This document shows, in pieces, positions 7,692-17,550 of a stretch of 64,000 nt of DNA (its first letter is position 1; every line of letters starts with the position of its first letter). The stretch covers positions 1-64,000 of the forward strand of contig JACRJM010000001.1 in the NCBI GenBank assembly GCA_016219965.1, read 5' to 3'. The notes under the pieces were generated by a model. It worked only from the letters and a program-made list of their open reading frames with translations. It was not told where the DNA came from and searched no databases. The position numbers were made by a program, and so were the translations under genes. The stretch is from Candidatus Schekmanbacteria bacterium. Lineage in GTDB: Bacteria; Schekmanbacteria; GWA2-38-11; J061.

Positions 7692-8204
7692 ATGAAAAAA
7701 AGAATATCAATATTTGAAATTTTGATTTTATTAATAGTCTTTTCTAATATTAATTATAAATGTATGGCGGCGGGGGAAGACCTCATCCCATATCAGGCAG
7801 GACCAATTAAAGAAGAAGATATACAGGGGTATGTAGAAGATGAAGGATTTATGCAGCCCATTATAACTCAGGATGCAAGAGATAGAATGGAAAATGAAAA
7901 CATTGCATTTATTAAGAATCAAATTATAGATAAGTTTCAATGGAAATCTAACACAATCAAGGAAGATTTTATAAAGATTTCAGACGTGATCCCAAAGGCA
8001 TATAAAGTTTCTTTTATGAAGGTAATGTATGAGTACTTGAAGAATGAACTAAAAAACAGCGATTATAAATATGTGGATGAGCAAAAATTAACAGGTTCAG
8101 TTGAGTATTTATTCAAATACTTTCATACATCCCCTGAGAGAGTTGCAAGACATAAGGCTGACATTGAGAAAGCCTTGGGTAGAAGCATTTTTTCAACAAA
8201 CTAA
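7692..8204 (+). CDS. Small exported protein of unknown function
   Basis: 170 residues from ATG 7692, which follows AAGGGGG; an upstream ATG at 7647 would overlap the preceding gene and delay the signal peptide. A signal peptide (MKKRISIFEILILLIVF, cut near CMAAGED) precedes a mainly helical, charged mature part. I recognise no family. Its position, 25 bases after the kelch-cytochrome gene and 39 bases before the LVIVD gene, suggests a partner of these secreted proteins. Confidence 0.7.
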   Translation: MKKRISIFEILILLIVFSNINYKCMAAGEDLIPYQAGPIKEEDIQGYVEDEGFMQPIITQDARDRMENENIAFIKNQIIDKFQWKSNTIKEDFIKISDVIPKAYKVSFMKVMYEYLKNELKNSDYKYVDEQKLTGSVEYLFKYFHTSPERVARHKADIEKALGRSIFSTN

Positions 8205-8243
8205 AATGTGTATATATTTTTGAATTATACCGGAGGGTATAAG

Positions 8244-9515
8244 ATGAACAAAAGAAAAAGTCTTCTTATCCTTTTAATATTTCCCATAAGCTTGTTTCTC
8301 TTAGGGTTTGATTATTCAACAGATAATATAACAGAACTATCTTCAAAGAAACTAATAGGGTCTTATAGTTATAAAGAGAAATACAATTCGTTTGGTACAT
8401 TTGTTATGGTAAACAATATTGCTTATATATCAACTTGGCGCGATGGATTGCTAATTTTAGATATTTCAGACCAAACAAAACCTAAACGTGTGGGAATGTA
8501 TATAGAAAACGATACTAGTATACAAGATGTCTATGTTGAGAATGGGATTGCTTATATTGCAGATTGGAATAATGGACTTCAGATTATTGATGTGTCAAAT
8601 CCTTCAAAACTCATCCTTTTAGGAAGTTATAATACGGGAAATGCGAGCCATGTTTATGTCTCAAATAACATTGCATTTGTGACATTTGGAAGTAATTTAG
8701 AACTTATAGATATTTCAGATCCATCATTGCCATCTTTGTTTGGTAGCATTAATATTGGCAATGAGCCTAGTGGAATATATGTTTCCGGGAATTACGCATA
8801 TGTTGGGGACAAAGCAGATTCCGGTAAAGGTTTTCAGGTAATAGATGTATCAGACCCTTCAAACCCTGTATTAGTGGGGCAAAAAATCCCTGCTGTCTGC
8901 CGCCAGTTGATGTATGTGGATGGCTATATATATGCTTTAATAGGTGTTGATGTATATAAAATTGATATAAGTAATCCAGCAGCGCCATCTTATGAGGCTC
9001 TTTTTGGCGGCGAATCAACTGGTCCTTTCTATATTGCAGATAATAAGGCGTATGTAAATGGAGATTGGGCAGGTGGCATAGACAAGGATGGAATACTTGT
9101 TGTTGATCTAATCTCAATGAAAATCATAGAATTATATACAACGGCAGGGGGAAATTTTCATTTTGAGGATATAAAATTTTCTAATGGGACTCTGTATATG
9201 TCCTTAGCAGGTCGTGGTTTTTATATGTATGATCCGAGCAAACCTGCTGTTATTTCTTCTTTAAGCAAAAGGAAAAGCGAGCCAGGAGGAGTGCTTGCGG
9301 TAAATGGCAAAAACTTCGGGGAATATCAGGGAGTAGTGCTTATCAAACAGAACGACAAAAACCAAAAGGCTGATATCGTTTCCTGGAGTGATGAAAAAAT
9401 AGATATAACATTACCGACAAAACTTAAATCCGGCAGTGCAGTTGTCAGGGTAAAAAAATCTACAGATTTGAAATCCAGGAATTACAAGACTATTCAAATT
9501 AAAAAAAGTAATTGA
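8244..9515 (+). CDS. Exported LVIVD-repeat beta-propeller protein with IPT/TIG domain
   Basis: About 423 residues from the ATG that follows GGAGGG; an ATG 36 bases earlier is possible but lacks a site. After a signal peptide (KSLLILLIFPISLFLLG) come repeats of the form xAYIxxWxxGLxIxDxSDPSxPxxxG at about residues 60-330. These are LVIVD repeats, which fold as a propeller on the cell surface. The last ~85 residues (GGVLAVNGKNFGEYQG ... GSAVVRV) form an Ig-like IPT/TIG domain. It closes the four-gene secreted block; no clear terminator follows. Confidence 0.8.
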   Translation: MNKRKSLLILLIFPISLFLLGFDYSTDNITELSSKKLIGSYSYKEKYNSFGTFVMVNNIAYISTWRDGLLILDISDQTKPKRVGMYIENDTSIQDVYVENGIAYIADWNNGLQIIDVSNPSKLILLGSYNTGNASHVYVSNNIAFVTFGSNLELIDISDPSLPSLFGSINIGNEPSGIYVSGNYAYVGDKADSGKGFQVIDVSDPSNPVLVGQKIPAVCRQLMYVDGYIYALIGVDVYKIDISNPAAPSYEALFGGESTGPFYIADNKAYVNGDWAGGIDKDGILVVDLISMKIIELYTTAGGNFHFEDIKFSNGTLYMSLAGRGFYMYDPSKPAVISSLSKRKSEPGGVLAVNGKNFGEYQGVVLIKQNDKNQKADIVSWSDEKIDITLPTKLKSGSAVVRVKKSTDLKSRNYKTIQIKKSN

Positions 9516-9873
9516 AATTACTGTTAGTAGTATTGATATCAAGAAATTTAAAATAAAAGATGTTTAGTGCAGTAGGAGAAGGTGTGGTTCTTTATGCTGC
9601 GTAGCTTTAATAGTAACTAGCACACTGAATAAGTCGGAAAAGGAAATATGATTCTGTAACCTCGATTATAAGTTGCAGGCAAGATGCAATAAGTAAAATT
9701 TCAACTTACCTTCTTAACAAAGAAATAAATCCTGAATTATTAATTACTGTAAGAGAATGCTTTCCCCTGTTTTTTTCAAGTTGACAATGGTGCCTTTTAG
9801 ACTGTAATCTCCGCTATCTTGAGCTATTTATTATTCTTATTATTTGTTCTTAATGAAATGATTGGGTGCGACT
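9516..9873 (+). other. Intergenic region before aspS (358 bp)
   Basis: AT-rich spacer without convincing coding potential. Its last 100 bases hold the sigma-70-type promoter of aspS (9781-9808). No tRNA or other structured RNA was recognised. Confidence 0.6.
9781..9808 (+). promoter_or_regulatory. Sigma-70-type promoter for the aspS operon
   Basis: TTGACA at 9781-9786 and TGTAAT at 9803-9808 are separated by 16 bases. The -35 box is perfect and the -10 box is one base from TATAAT. It would start transcription about 60 bases before aspS. Confidence 0.6.
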
Positions 9874-11661
9874 ATGGATAATCTTGAAGGTTTGGCAAGA
9901 ACTCATTACTGCGGTGATCTTCGCGGCAGTGATAAGGAAAAGAATGTTACCCTTATGGGGTGGGTGCAGAGAAGGCGTGATCATGGCGGTGTGATATTCG
10001 TTGATGTCCGCGACAGGACCGGGATTACACAAATGGTTTTTAATCCGGAAGCATGTGCACAGGCCCATGAGAAGGCAGGCAACCTCCGCTCTGAATATGT
10101 AATTGCAGTTAAAGGCAAAGTCAGGCCCCGGCCTGAAGGGACTGTGAACGCGTCAATGCCTACCGGAGAAATAGAGGTTATCGCCGATGAGCTGAGGATA
10201 TTGAATACGGCACAGACTCCGCCGTTCCTTATAGAAGATGATTCGACGGTAAATGAAGATGTAAGGCTTAAATACCGCTATCTTGATCTTAGAAGACCAT
10301 CGCTTCAAAAGAAAATAATACAGCGTTACAACATCACAAAAGTCGTGCGCGAGTATCTTGACAAGGAAGGTTTCCTTGATATTGAAACCCCGTTCCTTAC
10401 AAAGAGTACTCCTGAAGGGGCCCGTGATTATCTTGTTCCAAGCCGGGTTAACCCGGGAAAGTTCTTTGCTCTGCCGCAGTCTCCTCAGCTTTTTAAGCAG
10501 ATATTAATGGTGGCGGGATTTGAAAGATATTACCAGATAGTAAAATGTTTCAGGGATGAAGATCTGAGAGCAGACCGCCAGCCTGAGTTCACACAGATAG
10601 ATATCGAGATGTCATTCATTGACAGGGAAGACATTTACCGGGTTATGGAAGGACTTTTCAAAGATATATTCAAGAGAGTTATGGGAATAGACATAAATAC
10701 GCCATTCCCTAGACTTTCATACGCAGACGCCATGAGCCGTTACGGCAACGACAAGCCTGACACAAGGTTTGAAATGGAGCTTAAAAGCCTGACCGACATC
10801 TTCAAAGGTTCTGGCTTCAAGGTTTTTAACCAGACGGTTGAATCTGGAGGCATAATCTGCGGGCTCAATGCAAAGGGTTGTTCCGGCATGACACGTAAGG
10901 AACTTGATGACCTTACGGCATTTGCGATATCTGAGGGAGCCAAGGGACTTGTGTGGATGAAGGTTCTTGAAAATGAACTTCAGTCCCCTGTGACCAAATT
11001 TTTAAATGCTGAAGAGATTGCGAAACTGAGGGAAAGGCTTGATGCAAAGCCGGGCGATGTGCTTTTTATCGAGGCTGATTCGTCTGGCATTGTTTATCCC
11101 TCCATGTCATCGCTTCGTCTTAAGATTGCGAAGGACAAGGGTATGATTGACAGCTCAAAGTACAGCTTCCTCTGGGTAACGGATTTCCCTCTGCTCGAAT
11201 ACAGCCCTGAGGAGAAAAGATATATGGCGATGCATCATCCTTTTACATCTCCCGTTGACGCGGATATCGAATTGTTTAGCTCCGATCCCTCAAAGATAAG
11301 AGCCAAGGCTTATGATATGGTCCTTAACGGCTCCGAGGTCGGAGGAGGAAGTATCAGGATCCACCGCAGGGATGTGCAGGAAAAGATGTTCGATGCTTTA
11401 GGCATAGGACCTGATGAAGCGCGGCTGAAATTCGGATTTCTCCTTGATGCACTTCAATACGGCGCCCCGCCTCATGGCGGTATAGCCTTCGGGCTTGACA
11501 GGATAGCCATGATCCTCTCCGGGGCAAATTCAATAAGAGAGGTAATCCCATTCCCGAAAACTCAGAAGGCAACGTGTCTTATGACAGACGCACCGTCCGA
11601 TGTGGACAAGAAACAGCTTGATGAACTTGGAATAAAAATAATATCGAGGAGTACAAAGTAA
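9874..11661 (+). CDS. aspS: Aspartyl-tRNA synthetase, probably non-discriminating type
   Basis: About 595 residues, the usual bacterial length. It charges tRNA with aspartate in the cytoplasm. N-terminal OB-fold anticodon domain (THYCGDLR, GWVQRRRDHGG); class II core with motif 2 (FRDEDLRADRQPEFTQ, about residue 212) and motif 3 (GIAFGLDRIAMIL, near 545); the bacterial insertion domain lies between. The RRRDHGG wording has His where discriminating enzymes such as E. coli have Leu. This is known from non-discriminating bacterial enzymes that also make Asp-tRNA(Asn) for GatCAB. ATG 9874 is chosen over TTG 9862 because homologues begin near THYCG; no strong ribosome site is visible. First gene of a long co-directional run. 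Confidence 0.96.
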   Translation: MDNLEGLARTHYCGDLRGSDKEKNVTLMGWVQRRRDHGGVIFVDVRDRTGITQMVFNPEACAQAHEKAGNLRSEYVIAVKGKVRPRPEGTVNASMPTGEIEVIADELRILNTAQTPPFLIEDDSTVNEDVRLKYRYLDLRRPSLQKKIIQRYNITKVVREYLDKEGFLDIETPFLTKSTPEGARDYLVPSRVNPGKFFALPQSPQLFKQILMVAGFERYYQIVKCFRDEDLRADRQPEFTQIDIEMSFIDREDIYRVMEGLFKDIFKRVMGIDINTPFPRLSYADAMSRYGNDKPDTRFEMELKSLTDIFKGSGFKVFNQTVESGGIICGLNAKGCSGMTRKELDDLTAFAISEGAKGLVWMKVLENELQSPVTKFLNAEEIAKLRERLDAKPGDVLFIEADSSGIVYPSMSSLRLKIAKDKGMIDSSKYSFLWVTDFPLLEYSPEEKRYMAMHHPFTSPVDADIELFSSDPSKIRAKAYDMVLNGSEVGGGSIRIHRRDVQEKMFDALGIGPDEARLKFGFLLDALQYGAPPHGGIAFGLDRIAMILSGANSIREVIPFPKTQKATCLMTDAPSDVDKKQLDELGIKIISRSTK

Positions 11662-13548
11662 ATGCTTGATTTAATGCGAAAGCACCGCAGATGGATTTCA
11701 CCTGTTTTCTTTATAATAATAGTTTCTTTCGTTGCATATTACGGCTTGAGCAGTAAGGATGCTGCTAAAGGGGGCATGGTAGCTGAAGTCAATGGGAAGA
11801 TAATTTCCTATGATGCATACAGACAACAGCTCGCACAGACTGAAAATTATTTTCGCAGCCAGCTTAAAGATAAAGCTGATGAATTCCTTGCACGCATGGA
11901 TCTCAAAAAGATGGTACTTAACAATATAATAAACAAAGAGGTAATGGATCAGGCAGCCGTTGATATGGGCATTAAGGCAAGCGATTCAGAACTTGTTGAG
12001 AAACTTAAATCCTATGAAGTGTTCAGGGATTCTTCGGGCAATATAGATAAAAACCAGATGATAGCTATTTTAAAAAGAAACCGCATTGATCCCAAGAGCT
12101 TTATCGAGGATCAGAAAAAAGAGATAGCTTCTGAAAAGCTAAAAAGGATGGTTGAAGATTCCGCTGTGGTAAGCGATACCGAGCTGTGGGAAGAATATGT
12201 TAAGGAGAATGAAAAGGCGGAAGCCCAATACTGTTATTATCCACCTGATTTTTATATGGCTTCCCAGACTGTTCCCGAGAATGAACTGAAGAAATATTTT
12301 CAAGATAACGTGAGCAAATATAAACTTCCAGACGGCGCTGATATTGAATACGTTCTGGTAACGCCCAAAGATATAAACAGCAAAATATCAGTCACGGAAC
12401 AGCAGGCAAGAGAATATTATAACTCCAATCAGAATGATTATAGCTCTGAAGATGAACAGATAAAAGCAAGTCATATTCTTTTCATTGTAAAGCCGGGAAC
12501 AAAACCTGATGAAGAGGAGATGATCAAGCGCAGAGCGCAAAAGGTTCTTGATGAAGCAAAAAAAGGAAAGGATTTCAAAGCACTTGCCCAGTTACATTCC
12601 GAGGAGCCTCTTGCAACAGCAACCGGCGGTGATTTGGGATTTTTTGGAAAAGGAGAGATGGATCCTGAATTTGAGAAATCAGCTTTTTCATTGGCGGAAG
12701 GGGAAATAAGCGGCCTTGTAAAATCATCGTTCGGGTACCACATAATAAAGGTAGAAAAGAAAATTAAACCCGGGGAAGCTGAACCTTTTGAATATGTCAA
12801 AGATGAAGTAATAGACAGAATGAAAAGAGAAAAGGGTAAAGATGAGGTGCTTGCAAAGGCTTCTGAAATAAGGAAAGAATGGACTGGAGGTAAATCAGAA
12901 GCATCGCTTGAAATCAGACCGGTACGGACCAAGATCTATCAGGATGAAGATATCGAGGGGATAGAAAATGCGAAGAAATTTTACACTACAGCTTATGCCC
13001 TTAAAGATGGAGAAATAAGCGAGCCTGTAAGGCTAGGTGCATCATGCGCTGTTATAAAGCTTATTAAGAAAGAAAGCGCCCATGACCCCAAGTTTGAAGA
13101 GGTAAGGGTAAGGGTCGAGAAAAGATATAAGAGTGAGAGAGGAATGGCAAGCCTTGATTCCCATATAAAGGAGATAGTGTCGCGAATTAACAAAGGAGAG
13201 TCGGTTAATGATATTGCCTCCGCTGACAAGGTAACTGTAGAGACAACTGGAATGGTTTTGAGAAGCAATGTTTCTTCTGATATAAAGAATAGAGGTGCTT
13301 TTACAGCAGCGATGTTTGCTCTTAATAGTACAAAGAGAGCAGGATATGTAATTGATAAAAACGGAGCATACGTTATTGTTCTGAATAATAAACTCCCTGT
13401 AAGCCGGTCGGACTTTGAATCTCGCAAGAGCTCTATGAGAGCGTCTGTAATCCAGAATCAGACTGAGATGATTTTAAACAGGATTGTGGAGAACTATAAA
13501 AAGAAGGGCAGCATCACAGTCAGCAAAGAGTTTGAACAGCTTCTTTAA
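11662..13548 (+). CDS. PpiD/SurA-type periplasmic peptidyl-prolyl isomerase
   Basis: 628 residues. A short cytoplasmic start and a single membrane anchor (ISPVFFIIIVSFVAYYG, about 12-28) are followed by a SurA_N-like chaperone region with the tell-tale 'NGKIISYDAYRQQL' start. Next is one PpiC/parvulin domain at about 265-365 (KASHILFIVKPG ... GGDLGFFGKGEM ... FGYHIIKVEKK), and then a further degenerate repeat. The arrangement and length match PpiD, which helps fold newly exported proteins at the inner membrane. The ATG directly abuts the aspS stop codon, implying coupled expression. Downstream genes also encode exported proteins. Confidence 0.9.
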   Translation: MLDLMRKHRRWISPVFFIIIVSFVAYYGLSSKDAAKGGMVAEVNGKIISYDAYRQQLAQTENYFRSQLKDKADEFLARMDLKKMVLNNIINKEVMDQAAVDMGIKASDSELVEKLKSYEVFRDSSGNIDKNQMIAILKRNRIDPKSFIEDQKKEIASEKLKRMVEDSAVVSDTELWEEYVKENEKAEAQYCYYPPDFYMASQTVPENELKKYFQDNVSKYKLPDGADIEYVLVTPKDINSKISVTEQQAREYYNSNQNDYSSEDEQIKASHILFIVKPGTKPDEEEMIKRRAQKVLDEAKKGKDFKALAQLHSEEPLATATGGDLGFFGKGEMDPEFEKSAFSLAEGEISGLVKSSFGYHIIKVEKKIKPGEAEPFEYVKDEVIDRMKREKGKDEVLAKASEIRKEWTGGKSEASLEIRPVRTKIYQDEDIEGIENAKKFYTTAYALKDGEISEPVRLGASCAVIKLIKKESAHDPKFEEVRVRVEKRYKSERGMASLDSHIKEIVSRINKGESVNDIASADKVTVETTGMVLRSNVSSDIKNRGAFTAAMFALNSTKRAGYVIDKNGAYVIVLNNKLPVSRSDFESRKSSMRASVIQNQTEMILNRIVENYKKKGSITVSKEFEQLL

Positions 13549-13567
13549 AACCTGAGTTACGAAAAAA

Positions 13568-14443
13568 ATGCAGAGTTGGATACGCAATTTTTTTTGCCTT
13601 TTAATTTGCTATTTTTATATAATATTGGTTAATTATAACATCTATGGCGCAACGGCTGCCGGCATATTGCTTGGTTTTAATGGTGTCGTGACTATAAAAG
13701 GTGCCAATGGAGGGATGATTTTGAAGCCTGCATTAAGACAAAGGCTTTATAGCGGAGATAAAATAACCACAGGCAATGGAGGAAGCGCGAGGGCACTTAT
13801 ACGTAACGGCGATGTTGTAATGATTGCTGAAAACTCTCAATTCACATTCAGGGAGTCATTCAGAGATTCAGGGGATGGAGAAATAAAGCACCCTGATATG
13901 CTGGAGCTTGTTGCCGGGAAGGTCAGGATAATTGTGAAAAAAATTTCCGGAGAAGAATCGGATTTCGAGATTGTTACTCCTACTGCTCTATGCGGGGTAA
14001 GAGGGACTGATTTTATAGTATTGGTCCGGAATCCTCAGGAAACTGATGTGCTGGTTATCGAAGGCAATGTTGAAGTCAGGAATAGAGGGGCAACAGGGCC
14101 CGGAGAACCTGTCTATGCATCAGCTGGAGAGATGGCAGTAGTTAAAGAAGATATGAATGTGCCGGAGATTAGAAAAACAGATAAATCAGACATTGAGCAG
14201 TTCCTCGAAGGTGTTGAGCTTTTGAATTTCCGGAGAGAAACAGAAAATCCGGATATGATCTTTCCTGATAACACTCTCTACAAAGGTCTGGCAAAGGCCT
14301 CTGAAAGGGAGTCTCAACATGACGAACAACTTTATATGTATGGACCGTCCAAAGATATGCTTTTGCCCGGGCTCGTAGAGATGATATCGCTTAAAAAAAA
14401 GCTTAAGGCTCCTCCGCCAATTTCACCGCCTCCACCTCCGTAA
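13568..14443 (+). CDS. Exported FecR-domain protein
   Basis: 291 residues. A hydrophobic N-terminus (about 8-25) is followed by a FecR-type beta domain (residues ~35-190): 'LRQRLYSGDKITTGNGGSARALIRNGDVVMIAENS' region and 'TPTALCGVRGTDFIV'. In classic systems FecR is an anti-sigma regulator; stand-alone exported FecR domains of this type are common in large secreted or surface proteins, and no sigma factor gene is adjacent. The C-terminus ends in a proline-rich tail (PPPISPPPPP). It begins 20 bases after the ppiD-like gene. Confidence is high for the domain and low for its role. Confidence 0.8.
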   Translation: MQSWIRNFFCLLICYFYIILVNYNIYGATAAGILLGFNGVVTIKGANGGMILKPALRQRLYSGDKITTGNGGSARALIRNGDVVMIAENSQFTFRESFRDSGDGEIKHPDMLELVAGKVRIIVKKISGEESDFEIVTPTALCGVRGTDFIVLVRNPQETDVLVIEGNVEVRNRGATGPGEPVYASAGEMAVVKEDMNVPEIRKTDKSDIEQFLEGVELLNFRRETENPDMIFPDNTLYKGLAKASERESQHDEQLYMYGPSKDMLLPGLVEMISLKKKLKAPPPISPPPPP

Positions 14444-14451
14444 ATTTCACT

Positions 14452-15033
14452 ATGACAATAACTAGTAAAAACAAGTTTAACATTTATGCTTCATGCCTCT
14501 TGTTAGTGCTGTTACTGTTTATTATTTTCTCCGTTCAATCATACGGCAGAACCCAAAGCTTAACAGAAAATAAATTATGCGGTTCAGCCGGAAGTTTAAG
14601 CGGCAAAACAATTAAGCTTGGCACATTCAGCATAACATTGCCGCGTGGATGGAAAAAAGAATCAGGAGGCGATGACTCCTCTGTCATGTTCATAAAGAAA
14701 AAAGGAACGTCTGTAATATCTCTTTCATTGATGAAGACTACAGAAGAGGGGACAAGCCTTTTGGAGACTGTGAAATTCCTGCGGCATACTGAGCTTGATT
14801 CAGGAAAAATATCCGTGTCATCTATAAGAAAATTTAATACGTGCAATGGAGAATGGGGCTACAGGTTTGCCCTTAGATGCAGTTTGGGAAAAGATGATAA
14901 GTTCTTTGAATGGCATATATATCTTGAAGGGAGTGACGGAAATCTCTTCCACATCATCTTCAGTACAATGTCAAAAAAGAATTTTTACAGGAGGGATTAT
15001 GCTCGCATATTAAAGAGCATTAAATCTTTATGA
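14452..15033 (+). CDS. Exported PsbP/DcrB-like protein of unknown function
   Basis: 193 residues with a signal peptide or membrane anchor at about 9-28. The mature part contains FSITLPRGWKKE, then alternating beta strands (SVMFIKKKGTSVISLSLM ... WHIYLEGSDGNLFHIIFS). This resembles the small alpha/beta fold of PsbP/DcrB-like proteins, in which 'P-x-x-W' opens the domain. The match is by pattern, not firm homology. It sits 8 bases after the FecR gene, and its stop overlaps the start of the next gene by four bases (ATGA), so the three form an operon. Confidence 0.65.
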   Translation: MTITSKNKFNIYASCLLLVLLLFIIFSVQSYGRTQSLTENKLCGSAGSLSGKTIKLGTFSITLPRGWKKESGGDDSSVMFIKKKGTSVISLSLMKTTEEGTSLLETVKFLRHTELDSGKISVSSIRKFNTCNGEWGYRFALRCSLGKDDKFFEWHIYLEGSDGNLFHIIFSTMSKKNFYRRDYARILKSIKSL

Positions 15034-17498
15034 CCGGATTTTTTCAAAATCAGATAAAACTGAAACTTGCTGCGGCAATCTTTTTTCTTGTCATGATTTT
15101 TAATAGTGAAGCCTTTCCATGGACAGGCTTTAACAGATGGACAAATGCGAATCCTCCGGGGCAGGGTTACATCGTATCAGTTGACGTGGATATAAGAGGG
15201 GAGTCTGTATATGCAGCAGATGCGACTGAGGGGCTTTTCAAGAGCTGTGACAGGGGAAAGACATGGGATAATATATTTTACGGAGATACCGGGATAAAGA
15301 ACCGCTCATGTACGGTTAGAACTTCAATCAATGCAGCAGGACTTCTCTATTATTCAACTGAGAGAGCGATTTTTAAAAGCACTGACGCAGGTGCTTCATG
15401 GGAAGAAATATTTTCTTCAGGAAAAGATAAAATCAAATCCTTTGATATTGCCCCTGATGATTCGGGGAAACTTTATATTTCTGCCGGAAAGGCAATTTAT
15501 GAAGTTGCAAGCTACGGCAAAGTAAAACAAATCTATCACTTCAGCAGCAAGAATAGCGCTTCACTTTGCGTTGCAGATATTTACTTTCCGTCACGTATCT
15601 ATGCCGCATTGAGCCGCGGCGGGATGGTTGCATTAGTTGAAGAAAAAAATAGATGGAAAGCAGGAGAAAAAAAATTAAGTGATTTCAAAATAACCTCAAT
15701 TGCACCTGATCCATGGGTGCCGAATAAAATATATGCAGCAGCAGGAAATAATCTCTTTATCAGCGAAGATGGAGGAGAGAACTGGAGTGAAAAGTCCATA
15801 GCACCGCAGTATGACCTTAAAGGTGCGCAGTCAGTTTCAATACTTGTCTCAAAAAAAAAGAAGGGCCTTATCTTTGCCGCAGTTTTAGGTGGAGGGGTTT
15901 TCAGAAGTTATGACGGAGGTGAGAAATGGGAGAAAATAAGCAATAGAGAGCTTTTCATTACATGTCTGGCAGAATATCTTCCCGGTAGCCGGATTATAGG
16001 AGGCTCACTCGGAGACGGCATTTATGTGTGGAATAAGAAAGATATTGAATGGGAAAGACAGAACCTCCTTAAAGGTTATTTAAGAAGTGTTACTCATTAT
16101 GGGAAAAATATTTTTGCAGTCACATATTCAGGGAGGCTTTTCAGAAGCAAAGATAACGGAAAAAACTGGAAGGAGGAAATAATTTCGCAATCGGAGATGA
16201 TAGTCTCAGCAACATCTTTTTCAGCAGCAGATAAGATTTTTTATATTGCAGTAACAGATGACGGAACAGTTTATATAAGAGAGAAAAAAGACAGAGAGTG
16301 GAGAGCAACATCAGCAATCACAAATCCTGACAAGATTTATTCTCTTACGGGGGGAGCAGAAGGAGTATATGCTGTTGCTTCTGATAAGCTGTTGTTCTCT
16401 TCTGATGGTGAAGAATGGCAGGAGGTCATTGTTCTGGACGGTTCCGAAAGTATCAAAGATTTATTAACTTTTGAGTCTTCTTCAGGCGCAGCCTTACTTA
16501 CGGAAAATGGTCTCTATAAAATCAATGGAGAGGATATTGTAAACCCTGTGTTGCCGCCTGAAAGTTGTGAAGGTATTTCATCTGTCTATTTTAGTAAGAA
16601 AGATCGTTTATATGCAGTATGCCCGGATGCAGGGTTTATTTATTCTTTAGGTGATGAACTCACATGGCAAGTCTTTGCAAGCCTTCCTGAAGGAGAGAAA
16701 GTTAGTTCAATTGCTGTTAATGAAACCAGTGAAAATAAAAAAGACATTTATGCAGTCACAGAGAGTAACAAAATCCTCCGGTCATTTTATTACGAGGGTG
16801 ATTACAGCAATAGCTGGTTTGAAGTTTTGAATGATTCAGAGGGTGAAGCCGCTTACAGGATATGGTGCGGGGAAGATGGTGAAATCTTAGCCTATAATGA
16901 AGATTCAGGTCTGATCAAAAGCAATCCTTATTATTCAATTGCGCTTGGCGCGCCTTTGTCAAAGTGGAAGTCAAAGATGGTTTCCTTCCCGGTTAATGCA
17001 GATGAAATGAATAAAGAGAACTCAGTTCTATTAAAAGATTATATCAAAGGGCGCTTCAGGATATACCGCTTTAATGGTGGTGAAACTTCAGAGTATGAAG
17101 AAATAAAAAACATAGGAGATCTGAATTCTAAAGAAGGTTACTGGCTTATGTATTCCGGAAATATCGAAGGTACAATCCCGGGGAATCCTGCTTCATCCTC
17201 AGAGCCATCTTCGATAATTCTTGAGTCAGGCTGGAATCTGGTCGGCAATCCCTTCCCTCTCTCCATATCTGCTGACAACCTCACTATCAGCGAAGATGAG
17301 AAAAATATTCCTGCAAAAAGTATCTTTATATGGAATAACAAACAGCAAAAATATGAATCCGCTGAAACCATAAAATGCGGTGAAGCCTTCTGGATAAAGA
17401 ATACTACAGAAAGAAAAATCAAACTTGTTATTTCCCCTTCCGCACAAAACCCCAATTACATATTCTCTCCTTCAGACCTCCCTCCATCACCCATTTGA
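15030..17498 (+). CDS. Large secreted BNR/YCF48-like beta-propeller protein
   Basis: 822 residues with a signal peptide (LAAAIFFLVMIFNSEAFP). Repeated 'SxDxGxxW' Asp-box motifs (KSCDRGKTWDN, KSTDAGASWEE, SEDGGENWSE, RSYDGGEKWEK, RSKDNGKNWKE) mark a sortilin/YCF48-type propeller covering about residues 35-620. The last ~180 residues include KMVSFPVNADE and the phrase SGWNLVGNPFPLS, a C-terminal beta domain often found on large secreted proteins of environmental bacteria. No catalytic residues are evident. It overlaps the previous gene by four bases and ends the operon that began at aspS or ppiD. Confidence 0.78.
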   Translation: MTGFFQNQIKLKLAAAIFFLVMIFNSEAFPWTGFNRWTNANPPGQGYIVSVDVDIRGESVYAADATEGLFKSCDRGKTWDNIFYGDTGIKNRSCTVRTSINAAGLLYYSTERAIFKSTDAGASWEEIFSSGKDKIKSFDIAPDDSGKLYISAGKAIYEVASYGKVKQIYHFSSKNSASLCVADIYFPSRIYAALSRGGMVALVEEKNRWKAGEKKLSDFKITSIAPDPWVPNKIYAAAGNNLFISEDGGENWSEKSIAPQYDLKGAQSVSILVSKKKKGLIFAAVLGGGVFRSYDGGEKWEKISNRELFITCLAEYLPGSRIIGGSLGDGIYVWNKKDIEWERQNLLKGYLRSVTHYGKNIFAVTYSGRLFRSKDNGKNWKEEIISQSEMIVSATSFSAADKIFYIAVTDDGTVYIREKKDREWRATSAITNPDKIYSLTGGAEGVYAVASDKLLFSSDGEEWQEVIVLDGSESIKDLLTFESSSGAALLTENGLYKINGEDIVNPVLPPESCEGISSVYFSKKDRLYAVCPDAGFIYSLGDELTWQVFASLPEGEKVSSIAVNETSENKKDIYAVTESNKILRSFYYEGDYSNSWFEVLNDSEGEAAYRIWCGEDGEILAYNEDSGLIKSNPYYSIALGAPLSKWKSKMVSFPVNADEMNKENSVLLKDYIKGRFRIYRFNGGETSEYEEIKNIGDLNSKEGYWLMYSGNIEGTIPGNPASSSEPSSIILESGWNLVGNPFPLSISADNLTISEDEKNIPAKSIFIWNNKQQKYESAETIKCGEAFWIKNTTERKIKLVISPSAQNPNYIFSPSDLPPSPI

Positions 17499-17550
17499 CT
17501 TTTCTCAGAATCTCATTGCATTTTTAAAGTCAAGCTGACAAGCTATTGTC

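Noticed and set aside
12471-13427. Two long minus-strand frames (153 and 144 codons) over the ppiD-like gene
   Set aside because: Ser/Leu/Phe-rich translations without motifs, typical antisense shadows of a Lys/Glu-rich gene.
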